Source of the DNA: Algibacter_G agarivorans
GTDB taxonomy: Bacteria > Bacteroidota > Bacteroidia > Flavobacteriales > Flavobacteriaceae
Direction of reading: 5' to 3'
Assembly: GCF_039543245.1 (NCBI RefSeq)
Contig: NZ_BAABJJ010000037.1
Span: 62,001 to 126,000 of the forward strand
Length of the DNA: 64,000 bases
Position 1 is the stretch's first letter. Every line of letters begins with the position of its first letter. The position numbers and the translations under genes are program-made. The notes under the pieces were generated by a model, which saw nothing but the letters and a program-made list of their open reading frames with translations, had not been told where the DNA came from and made no database searches. Of the stretch, positions 43,842 to 51,192 are shown in pieces.

Positions 43842-44963
43842 CTAGTCCATAAAATACCAGAACTTAGGCTCTGTACCCAAATCTTCTTTAAGCCTAAACA
43901 CTTTTTTATTTTCTAATACCCAACGAATCGTACTATTAGGGTCTAATAAATTCCCGAATATTCTAGCACCAGTAGGGCACGCTTCAACGCATGCAGGGTT
44001 CTGTCCCTTTCTAGAGCGTTGCACACAAAACGTACATTTTTCCATCACGCCTTTTTTACGCATTCTATTCCCTAAATAATGTTGATTTTTATTTATTTCG
44101 TTTTCAGGAACTTCTGGTTTACTCCAATTAAATCGTCTACCATCATACGGGCAAGCTGCCATACAATATCTACAACCTACACACCAATCATAGTCAATAA
44201 CCACCAGTCCATCATCTTCTCTCCAAGTAGCTTGTACTGGACAAACTTCTACACAAGGCGGATTATCACAATGGAAACACTGCGTTCCCATATAAAAATG
44301 ACCTTCGGCCGGTACTTCATGATAGTAATTATCATCAGCTTCATTAAACTTAAAGCCATTACCATCTTTCATTTCGTGGATTCGGATATACTGCATTTGA
44401 GAATCTCTATCTTGATTATTCTCCTCAATACAAGCATTAACACAATCCATGTATCCTTGACACTTCGAGATATTAAAAGCATAACCAAAAAGTACATCTT
44501 CTTTGGCGTTTTCGGCAGTCATACTAATATTTTTACCAGTTCTTAGCTCATAAGAACGCATCAATCGTTCAACAGTGCCACTTTTTTCTTCATCGGTCAT
44601 CAGTTTATAGTTCCCTTTAAACTGTTCTTCCCAATCTATCTGTGCTTTTTCTTTGGTATCATCACCTGTAGTCACACTACACGATGTAGTTACTGCTCCT
44701 GCACCTATTAATAAACTAGCCGTTAGCTTTTTAAAAGCTGTCCGCCTATCCATCTTAACATCAAAAACTTGTTCAAAACCATCTTTTTTGACTTCACCTC
44801 CAATTGAGGCATCTACTGCAGCTTCTAAAAAAGCTTCATCACTCATTTCTGAACTGTGACTACCACAACCTCCAGATGTTTTTCCACACCCACAAGATCC
44901 TGACGCTTCTTTTTTCTTATTGAAACCTAAATCTAATGAATACCATTTTTTATTTTCGCTCAT
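43842..44963 (-). CDS. Four-cluster ferredoxin-like electron transfer subunit (NapG/NrfC/DmsB-like) with internal Tat motif
   Basis: 373 residues. Four 4Fe-4S motifs can be counted: CQGYMDCVNAC, CFHCDNPPCVEVC, CVGCRYCMAAC and CTFCVQRSRKGQNPACVEAC. The N-terminus is odd. A Gly/Cys stretch SGSCGCGKTSGGCGSH (about 21-36) and about 70 residues precede DRRTAFKKL and a hydrophobic segment ending TTSC. It therefore resembles the 'Tat-variant' arrangement of Bacteroidota (as in ActB) with the twin-arginine motif far from the N-terminus. It should link the NrfD-like subunit to the tetraheme cytochrome. Confidence 0.87.
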   Translation of the reverse strand: MSENKKWYSLDLGFNKKKEASGSCGCGKTSGGCGSHSSEMSDEAFLEAAVDASIGGEVKKDGFEQVFDVKMDRRTAFKKLTASLLIGAGAVTTSCSVTTGDDTKEKAQIDWEEQFKGNYKLMTDEEKSGTVERLMRSYELRTGKNISMTAENAKEDVLFGYAFNISKCQGYMDCVNACIEENNQDRDSQMQYIRIHEMKDGNGFKFNEADDNYYHEVPAEGHFYMGTQCFHCDNPPCVEVCPVQATWREDDGLVVIDYDWCVGCRYCMAACPYDGRRFNWSKPEVPENEINKNQHYLGNRMRKKGVMEKCTFCVQRSRKGQNPACVEACPTGARIFGNLLDPNSTIRWVLENKKVFRLKEDLGTEPKFWYFMD

Positions 44964-44973
44964 ACCTTAATTT

Positions 44974-45612
44974 TTAATGCTCTAAACCTTCGTGTGCCTC
45001 ATCAATTTGTTCTGTGTTAAATCGAGAAGGCCATCTCGTCTCAAAGCTTGGACTATGTGGATTATGACAATTTACACAGGTAAAAGACGCTCTTGGAGGT
45101 GCCCATCCACCAATTCTTTTTCCGTGTGCGCCACCCTTCCAATCTTCAAATTGTGTGGAGTGACATTGTGAACATAATTTATAACTTGAATTAAAATCCA
45201 CCGTATTACCTGTAAGGGTATTCAGGTTATTCATATCATTACCATTATGGCAAGTTGCACAATTCATGGTATTGCCATCAGCGTGTGCCAAATTAATATC
45301 CCAATGTGCTTTCTTAGCATCTTTACTTTTTAACTCACCAACAGGTTTTGTATGACATTCGATACATGCAAATGATTTAATCTGACTCTTTCGTTCAGGA
45401 ATTAAAAAAGTATGCCCCCCTTCTGTAACCTCTATAGTTTTAATATCATCTATATATGTTTCGGAAGACAATGAAGTACCGTGGTAATTTTTACTTTCAC
45501 CTTCTATTTTATCATGTAAACTATGATATTCACCTTCTCCATGTTTACATGAAAAAAGTACAACCAGAAGTGTACAACTTAGAATATATATATAGTGCTT
45601 TCTATTCATCAT
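44974..45612 (-). CDS. Periplasmic tetraheme cytochrome c, lipoprotein
   Basis: 212 residues with lipobox LFSC (Cys22) and four CxxCH heme sites: CIECH, CATCH, CSQCH and CVNCH. A long N-terminal linker (about 30-85) leads to the heme part. AHGKRIGGWAPPRASFTCVNCHNPHSP resembles c3/NrfH/NapC-like periplasmic electron carriers. There is no NapC-type membrane anchor. Starts within the 3' end of the NapB-like gene (11-bp overlap), so it belongs to the operon, and probably carries electrons from the ferredoxin subunit to the NapB-like protein. Confidence 0.85.
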   Translation of the reverse strand: MMNRKHYIYILSCTLLVVLFSCKHGEGEYHSLHDKIEGESKNYHGTSLSSETYIDDIKTIEVTEGGHTFLIPERKSQIKSFACIECHTKPVGELKSKDAKKAHWDINLAHADGNTMNCATCHNGNDMNNLNTLTGNTVDFNSSYKLCSQCHSTQFEDWKGGAHGKRIGGWAPPRASFTCVNCHNPHSPSFETRWPSRFNTEQIDEAHEGLEH

Positions 45613-46303
45613 TACTGCTATTGGTTCTTGTAAAAGGCTTTATTTCTCTAACCACCCTATCTGTAGGCACATGACACTGGCGACAATTAATACGCTCAGG
45701 ATGTGTTACCCTAATTTCTTCTGGTGCTGCTGGTCCTGCATGACAAGACAAACAATTCTCGCGCATTTGTATTTGGTGCGGAATCATTGGTGGCGTTCCA
45801 ATTAAAGCATTATTTACACCCACTTTTGGGGCATGAACTTTAGCTAAATTAGAAGGCTTAAAAAGTGTATTACTATTTTGAGCGACATGACATTGCCGAC
45901 AATTAATCATTTCGGGATGCGGCGTAACTGGCGCATAAGCATTAAATTTTTCTACAAACCCTCCATTTTGATGGCATTGCAAACAGGTATTACCTCCTAA
46001 ATTTTTCTCATCCTTAATAGCATGAGGGATACTAGGTGGCGCACCGTGATATGCTCTATTATCATAATAAGAATCCAGTGTTCTTTGATGGTTTTTATCT
46101 ACAGGCATATTTGCATATTCTAAAGCAAATTCTGAACGTTCAAAAACACCACGCTCCGAAGGAATGTATGTTTTATACTGACTTTCTTCTATTATAGGAA
46201 TATAAGCTTCTTCTTTTCCTGTTTGATAACTGAAATTCCAGATAATAATAAAGGCTATAAATAACAATACAAAAAGTGATATGATTCCGAGTCTCTTTTT
46301 CAT
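45602..46303 (-). CDS. napB: NapB-like cytochrome with internal duplication (four hemes)
   Basis: 233 residues with an N-terminal membrane anchor (about 7-24). Two similar halves follow. One has GAPPSIPHAI, CLQCH (107-111), HPEMINCRQCHV (135-139). The other has GTPPMIPHQI, CLSCH (184-188), HPERINCRQCHVP (207-211). Classical NapB is a diheme protein with a single GAPPxIPH ... CxxCH ... NCxQCHxP module. Here the module is present twice, and the membrane anchor is not usual for NapB. It is the probable direct donor to NapA. Confidence 0.85.
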   Translation of the reverse strand: MKKRLGIISLFVLLFIAFIIIWNFSYQTGKEEAYIPIIEESQYKTYIPSERGVFERSEFALEYANMPVDKNHQRTLDSYYDNRAYHGAPPSIPHAIKDEKNLGGNTCLQCHQNGGFVEKFNAYAPVTPHPEMINCRQCHVAQNSNTLFKPSNLAKVHAPKVGVNNALIGTPPMIPHQIQMRENCLSCHAGPAAPEEIRVTHPERINCRQCHVPTDRVVREIKPFTRTNSSNDE

Positions 46304-46306
46304 AAC

Positions 46307-48634
46307 CTATGCTTTTTCAACTTTAACAGCACATTTTTTATAATCTGGCTCTTTAGAAATTGGACAAAAAGCATCGAGGGTAACATCGTTAATTAGCATG
46401 TTTTCATCAAAGAAAGGCACAAAAACCTGACCTTTAGTAGGCAAGCCTCTTTCGTTTATAGATGCTGGCAATACACACGACCCTCTTCGTGATGTTACTT
46501 TTATATTTTCGCCATTTCTAATACCTAATACTTTGGCATCATCTGGATGAAACTCTACATAGGCATTCGGCATGGCTTTATGTAATACTGGGATTCTACG
46601 TGTCATAGACCCTGTGTGCCAGTGTTCTATAACGCGTCCTGTATTCAACCAAAATGGATATTCTTTGTCAGGCGACTCAGCTGCTGGTTCATAAGGACGT
46701 TGCCAAATAACCGCTTTCCCATCTGGTTTTCCATAAAAATCAAAATCTGAACCTTCTTTACAAGCTGGGTCATATTTTTCATTGAAACGCCATTGTGTAG
46801 ATTTCCCATTTACATATGGCCATATAGCTCCTGATTCTTTCTTTAAAACTTCTAAAGGGGCCATACCGTGTTTTGCGCCTTCATGGAACTGTCGGTATTC
46901 ATTATAAATTTCTTCAACGTGATTTTCTTCACTATAAGGGAACAAATCACCATAACCCATGCGTTTTGCAACCTCAATAAACATCCACGCATCTGGTGTG
47001 GTATCTCCTGGTCCTTCTACCATTTTATCCCAATGCTGTGTTCTGCGTTCTGAATTTCCATATAATCCACTTTTTTCAATATGCCATGATGCAGGTAAAA
47101 TAACATCGGCAACATCTGATGTTGGTGTTGGAAACACATCAGACACAACAACGAAACATGATTCTTTCTCCATTGCAGGACGATAACGGCTTGTTTTAGG
47201 CAACGATACTAATGGGTTTACAGCCTGTGTCCAAATAAATTTAATATCACCACGGTCTACAGCTCTAAACATTTCTGTAGCATGGTATGTTGGTTTTGCT
47301 GGAATACGCTCATAAGGCACTTTCCATATTTTCGCCGCTAAACGTCTATGTTTTTCATTCATTACCACGCCCTTAGGGAGCTTATGGGTAAATGTCCCTA
47401 CTTCTCTTGCTGTTCCACAAGCCGATGGTTGACCCGTTAACGAAAATGGTCCGTTTCCAGGTTGCGAAATTTTCCCTGTTAGTAAATGAATGTTATACAT
47501 TAAGTTATTCATCCATGTTCCTCTTGTGTGTTGGTTCATGCCCATACACCAATATGAAACGACCTTTTTATTTGGATCTCCGTATATAGAAGCCAAATAC
47601 TTAATATCCTTTGCTGATACTTTGGAGTATTTAGCAACTTTTTCAGGTGTGTAATCTTTTAAAAATTCTTTATAAGCAGCAAAATCTATTTTCTCAGGTT
47701 TGTCTGTAAATTTAAATTTGTCTTCAACACCATATCCAATATTAGTTAACCCTTTACTGAAATTACAATGCTTTTCAACAAAAGATTTATTTACCCAACC
47801 ATTATTAATAATCTCATAACAAATGGCATTAGCAACAGCTAAATCTGTTTGGGGTTCAAATAATATAGACCTATTTGATGCTGTACTAGAACGTGTTGTA
47901 CGTGTAGCAAAATCAATAATTTTAGCACCTCGTCTTGTTTTTTGCTCTAACATTCTAGAAAATAAAACAGGATGCATTTCTGCCATATTATTTCCCCAAG
48001 TGATGAAATAATCTGCATGGTCTATATCTTCATAACAACCCATAGGTTCATCAGCGCCAAACGTGGTTAAAAAACCAGTTACCGCACTTGCCATACACAA
48101 ACGGGCATTACAATCTAAATTGTTGGTACCAATAGCGCCCTTCATTAATTTTGACGCCACATACCCTTCAGGAATTGTAGATTGCCCTGAGGTGTACATC
48201 GCTACAGAATCTTTGCCATGCGCTGCAATAGTATCTTTCATTTTATTGGCAACAATGTCTAAAGCCTCACTAATGGGCGTTTTAACATATTTGCCGTTTT
48301 TCTTCACCAAGGCATGTGTTAATCTATCTTTAGATTGAATACACATGGTTTGATGATACCCTTTTACACAAAGCAATCCTTTGTTTACAGAACTGTTAGG
48401 GTCGCCTTTTACCGCAACTGCTTTTCCATTTTCTGTACCTACCAAGATACCACAGCCTACGCCACAGAATCTACACGGCCCTTTTTTCCAGTCTAAGTTT
48501 GCACCATTGGGTATCCCTTCTTCTTGTTCACTTGCGAATAATATTCCCGGAAACATGGATGCAGCAGCTGTTATAGCTGATAGCTTTGCCATTTTTTTTA
48601 TAAAACTTCTTCTGGTTGATAATGAGTTGTACAT
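46307..48634 (-). CDS. napA: Periplasmic nitrate reductase catalytic subunit
   Basis: 775 residues. The Tat signal is STRRSFIKK at the N-terminus. The [4Fe-4S] ligands are Cys54, Cys57, Cys61 and Cys89 (GPCRFCGVGCG ... GLLCVKGYH). The Mo ligand is Cys180 in NARLCMASAV, followed by TFGADEPMGC as in NapA. The molybdopterin guanine dinucleotide domain has NPLVSLPKTSRYRPAM. Slightly shorter than proteobacterial NapA (about 830). Reduces nitrate to nitrite in the periplasm. NapD lies 7 bp upstream and the NapB-like gene 3 bp downstream. Confidence 0.95.
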   Translation of the reverse strand: MYNSLSTRRSFIKKMAKLSAITAAASMFPGILFASEQEEGIPNGANLDWKKGPCRFCGVGCGILVGTENGKAVAVKGDPNSSVNKGLLCVKGYHQTMCIQSKDRLTHALVKKNGKYVKTPISEALDIVANKMKDTIAAHGKDSVAMYTSGQSTIPEGYVASKLMKGAIGTNNLDCNARLCMASAVTGFLTTFGADEPMGCYEDIDHADYFITWGNNMAEMHPVLFSRMLEQKTRRGAKIIDFATRTTRSSTASNRSILFEPQTDLAVANAICYEIINNGWVNKSFVEKHCNFSKGLTNIGYGVEDKFKFTDKPEKIDFAAYKEFLKDYTPEKVAKYSKVSAKDIKYLASIYGDPNKKVVSYWCMGMNQHTRGTWMNNLMYNIHLLTGKISQPGNGPFSLTGQPSACGTAREVGTFTHKLPKGVVMNEKHRRLAAKIWKVPYERIPAKPTYHATEMFRAVDRGDIKFIWTQAVNPLVSLPKTSRYRPAMEKESCFVVVSDVFPTPTSDVADVILPASWHIEKSGLYGNSERRTQHWDKMVEGPGDTTPDAWMFIEVAKRMGYGDLFPYSEENHVEEIYNEYRQFHEGAKHGMAPLEVLKKESGAIWPYVNGKSTQWRFNEKYDPACKEGSDFDFYGKPDGKAVIWQRPYEPAAESPDKEYPFWLNTGRVIEHWHTGSMTRRIPVLHKAMPNAYVEFHPDDAKVLGIRNGENIKVTSRRGSCVLPASINERGLPTKGQVFVPFFDENMLINDVTLDAFCPISKEPDYKKCAVKVEKA

Positions 48635-48641
48635 AAGCTTG

Positions 48642-48878
48642 CTAATTTTGTGGACTATTAAAACCTGAAACCATTGCTAATAGTTTTAAGCTATCAATTT
48701 TTTCTATTTTCTCTTTGAGTATCTCTTCAGAAGCGTCGTCTAAAGTATCTGTTACTACAACCAAAATATCTTCATTCTTGGCTGGCAAAACTTCACATTC
48801 TTTTATTGCGGATAAAGCATCTATAAGATGTTGTTTTTTACCATCATGAGGATGTGCTAAATAACTTTTTATTGGCAT
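48642..48878 (-). CDS. napD: NapD-like Tat-signal chaperone
   Basis: 78 residues from the ATG at 48878. A longer frame begins at a TTG (48908) but adds MSFLKTNQFP, which is not NapD-like. IKSYLAHPHDGKKQHLIDALSAIKECEVLPA and ILVVVTDTLDDASEEILKEKI follow the NapD ferredoxin-like pattern (LVV....V), and the C-terminal LLAMVSGFN corresponds to the LSAALVYHQ strand. NapD binds the NapA twin-arginine signal and controls its export. It is the first gene of the operon. Confidence 0.78.
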   Translation of the reverse strand: MPIKSYLAHPHDGKKQHLIDALSAIKECEVLPAKNEDILVVVTDTLDDASEEILKEKIEKIDSLKLLAMVSGFNSPQN

Positions 48879-48936
48879 AGGAAATTGGTTTGTTTTTAAA
48901 AAAGACAAACATATCTGAAATATATATAAAATAAAC

Positions 48937-48956
48937 TAACAAATGTCATGTTGTTA
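48937..48956. promoter_or_regulatory. Inverted repeat upstream of the nap operon
   Basis: TAACAA-N8-TTGTTA (48937-48942 and 48951-48956), about 60 bp before napD. It does not match the other two operator types in this window, so its role is uncertain. Confidence 0.35.
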
Positions 48957-49139
48957 AAAAAATAGTTTTATTACATCTGCATAGACTTAACAATCTACAA
49001 GTATCTAGACACCACACAAATAACTGATTATCAAGTACTAAAAACAGTATTGACTATGATTTTCATAATATATTTGTTTTATAAAATATTATCTATTAAA
49101 AAGAAAATTTGGATCACTTAACGAATTATTTTTTCGTTT

Positions 49140-51026
49140 TTAATCTGGCAATACACAAGAATCACTTAGGTTTTGTAGTAAAAATTTTAATCCCAAGTCT
49201 AAGGTTTGTCGCATCACGTTAGAATTATCGTCGTGACATTGTAAGCATGCGCCAACAAAAAGGAGCTTTTTTTGTTCTTCCACATTAAACGGTCTAAAAT
49301 CCGCTCTTGTAGAACTAACATCACCTTTATCTACCTTTTTTAGAAACGGAATCCAAGCATCTTCAGGCAAGTTATCATAAACGTTTAAGGCATATTCTGG
49401 AGTAAAAATCCATTTTCCTTTATGGTTATTAATATCATAAACTAATGTGCCATTTCCATAACCTAAAGTGGCAGCATTAGCATGACAAGATTTACAATCG
49501 CGCACCGCTTTTGTTGTAGTATGAGGTGAATTTGGCGCATACAATCTATGAAAGGAAATATCGTTTTCTGGGTTACCAACATAACTACCCTTATCAATGG
49601 TTAAAACCATACCTGGTATGGCAGGCTCAATTACATTTTTATCATCAAGTTCTCTTACGCCCAAAGCTGGTTGTGATGATGAAAATTCAGCTACATATTC
49701 TTTCCACTCTCCTTTTACATATTTTTTATCTAACAAATCGTAAGCGCTTGGCTCATTACCGTCATATTGATTATGGCAACCAATACAACGTGAAGTCCAA
49801 GACGAATGGCAAGCACTACAACTCACATTTTTATGCGCATGATCTCTAGAACAGACTGATGATTGTGGCGTTAATTGATGTAAAGCACCATCTTTTTTAC
49901 CAATTAAAAAAGCATTCCCAACTGAGTCAACAAATGTATTCACCAAAGGATGGCCATCTTTTTCAACTGCTATAATTTGCCTATCTGTATGCTTATAATC
50001 TCTGTGCAAGAATACTAACATACTTTCTCTATCCAAAGCATCATAGGGCATCGTATTTGGTTTTTCTTTAAAATGACAATCACTACATTGTAAAGTAACT
50101 GCATCTTCTTCATGCGCATAACGATTGCCATTTCCCATGACTTCATGCGATGAATGACAATCAATACATAGTAAGCCCCTTGCATGATGCACATCTTCTT
50201 CCAAATGCTTATAAACCCTTTTATCTTCTAATACAGAATAGTTTTCCATATGAATAACCTCATCTTGATCTAATAAGGTTTCTTGCAAACCCATATAATT
50301 TGTAGAAATTCTGCTAGAACGACTATGGCAGCCAAAACAGTGGGTATCATTAACAAAAATATCTGTTGAAGGATGAAATTGAGGCAATTCCGTTTTATTG
50401 GAAGCTAAATAACGTTTCAGATCATTTTTAGCTTCACCAGAATAATTTAAATGACAAGCATTACATCCTCCACCCCGACTCAATTGAGTTATCTCACCAT
50501 ATGATGTTTTTTCCGCTCCTAAATGACAATTGGCACATAAATCTCTTAAGTGTTTATCAGCGGCTGAATATTGTATATCCTTAATATGATAATGATAGTC
50601 CAAACTATCAGCCTCACCAAAAATAAATTTATCTACCGCAACAATACCACTATTGGTGGTCATTAACGAGTTTTCTATTTTATGTAACTCACTGGCATGA
50701 CATGTTCCACAAGTTTCCTTAGCATCAGATAAATTACCTGGCACTAAAATCATTCCCTCATGTGCATCATCTTTCTTAAGCGAATCGGCATTTCCTAAAT
50801 GACAACTAGCACAGCCAATAAGTTCTGGATTGTGATAATTTGAATATCCTTTTGTGTTTTTATGGCATTGCAAACAAGATTCTGCTGTAGCTAATTCAAT
50901 ATTTGAATGCTCAGCATTAATATAAACAGGAGATTTAAAAAAAGCATTATTTCTTATTAAAAATAGTAGTGCAAAAAGCAAAGCAGCTATTGTAATAACC
51001 CATACCGAAAACGTCTTGTTCCTCAT
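49140..51026 (-). CDS. Twelve-heme cytochrome c with membrane anchor
   Basis: 628 residues from the ATG at 51026. The frame at 51032 starts with TTG. A hydrophobic segment at residues about 8-22 acts as signal or anchor. Twelve CxxCH sites are present: CLQCH, CASCH, CGTCH, CANCH, CNACH, CFGCH, CIDCH, CSDCH, CSACH, CIGCH, CKSCH and CLQCH. The heme-free part (about 420-500) looks like a small beta domain. I do not know a named family. It is divergent from the psrABC-like operon with a shared 16-bp operator (51094-51109) between them, so I expect it to be the electron partner of that system. It ends 262 bp before napD. Confidence 0.85.
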   Translation of the reverse strand: MRNKTFSVWVITIAALLFALLFLIRNNAFFKSPVYINAEHSNIELATAESCLQCHKNTKGYSNYHNPELIGCASCHLGNADSLKKDDAHEGMILVPGNLSDAKETCGTCHASELHKIENSLMTTNSGIVAVDKFIFGEADSLDYHYHIKDIQYSAADKHLRDLCANCHLGAEKTSYGEITQLSRGGGCNACHLNYSGEAKNDLKRYLASNKTELPQFHPSTDIFVNDTHCFGCHSRSSRISTNYMGLQETLLDQDEVIHMENYSVLEDKRVYKHLEEDVHHARGLLCIDCHSSHEVMGNGNRYAHEEDAVTLQCSDCHFKEKPNTMPYDALDRESMLVFLHRDYKHTDRQIIAVEKDGHPLVNTFVDSVGNAFLIGKKDGALHQLTPQSSVCSRDHAHKNVSCSACHSSWTSRCIGCHNQYDGNEPSAYDLLDKKYVKGEWKEYVAEFSSSQPALGVRELDDKNVIEPAIPGMVLTIDKGSYVGNPENDISFHRLYAPNSPHTTTKAVRDCKSCHANAATLGYGNGTLVYDINNHKGKWIFTPEYALNVYDNLPEDAWIPFLKKVDKGDVSSTRADFRPFNVEEQKKLLFVGACLQCHDDNSNVMRQTLDLGLKFLLQNLSDSCVLPD

Positions 51027-51093
51027 TACCAATCAATTGGTCAAATTTACAATAATAAATATTATTTAACACCTAATAACAAATTAAAGCTTA

Positions 51094-51109
51094 TGTAACA
51101 TTTGTTACA
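51094..51109. promoter_or_regulatory. Operator between the 12-heme cytochrome and the Psr-like operon
   Basis: TGTAACATTTGTTACA, a perfect palindrome outside the central two bases. The same GTAACA-N2-TGTTAC core recurs at 57747-57760. It lies 68 bp from the cytochrome start and 84 bp from the Mo-enzyme start, so it can control both. Confidence 0.7.
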
Positions 51110-51192
51110 CATAAAGCGTTGATTACATGACATTTATCATAATTACAAAGCAAAATTACAAATACATTTATACCAGAAAAATATACAGATTT

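Noticed and set aside
44079..44546. 155-residue frame opposite the ferredoxin gene
   Set aside because: Antisense shadow of Cys-rich codons; its hydrophobic content comes from the reverse strand of the real gene.
51027..51032. TTG start for the 12-heme cytochrome
   Set aside because: An ATG follows two codons later and is a better start.
51127..51192. Upstream start of the PsrA-like gene
   Set aside because: It would add 22 residues before the Tat motif. The ATG at 51193 places SSRRKFIK at the N-terminus, as usual.
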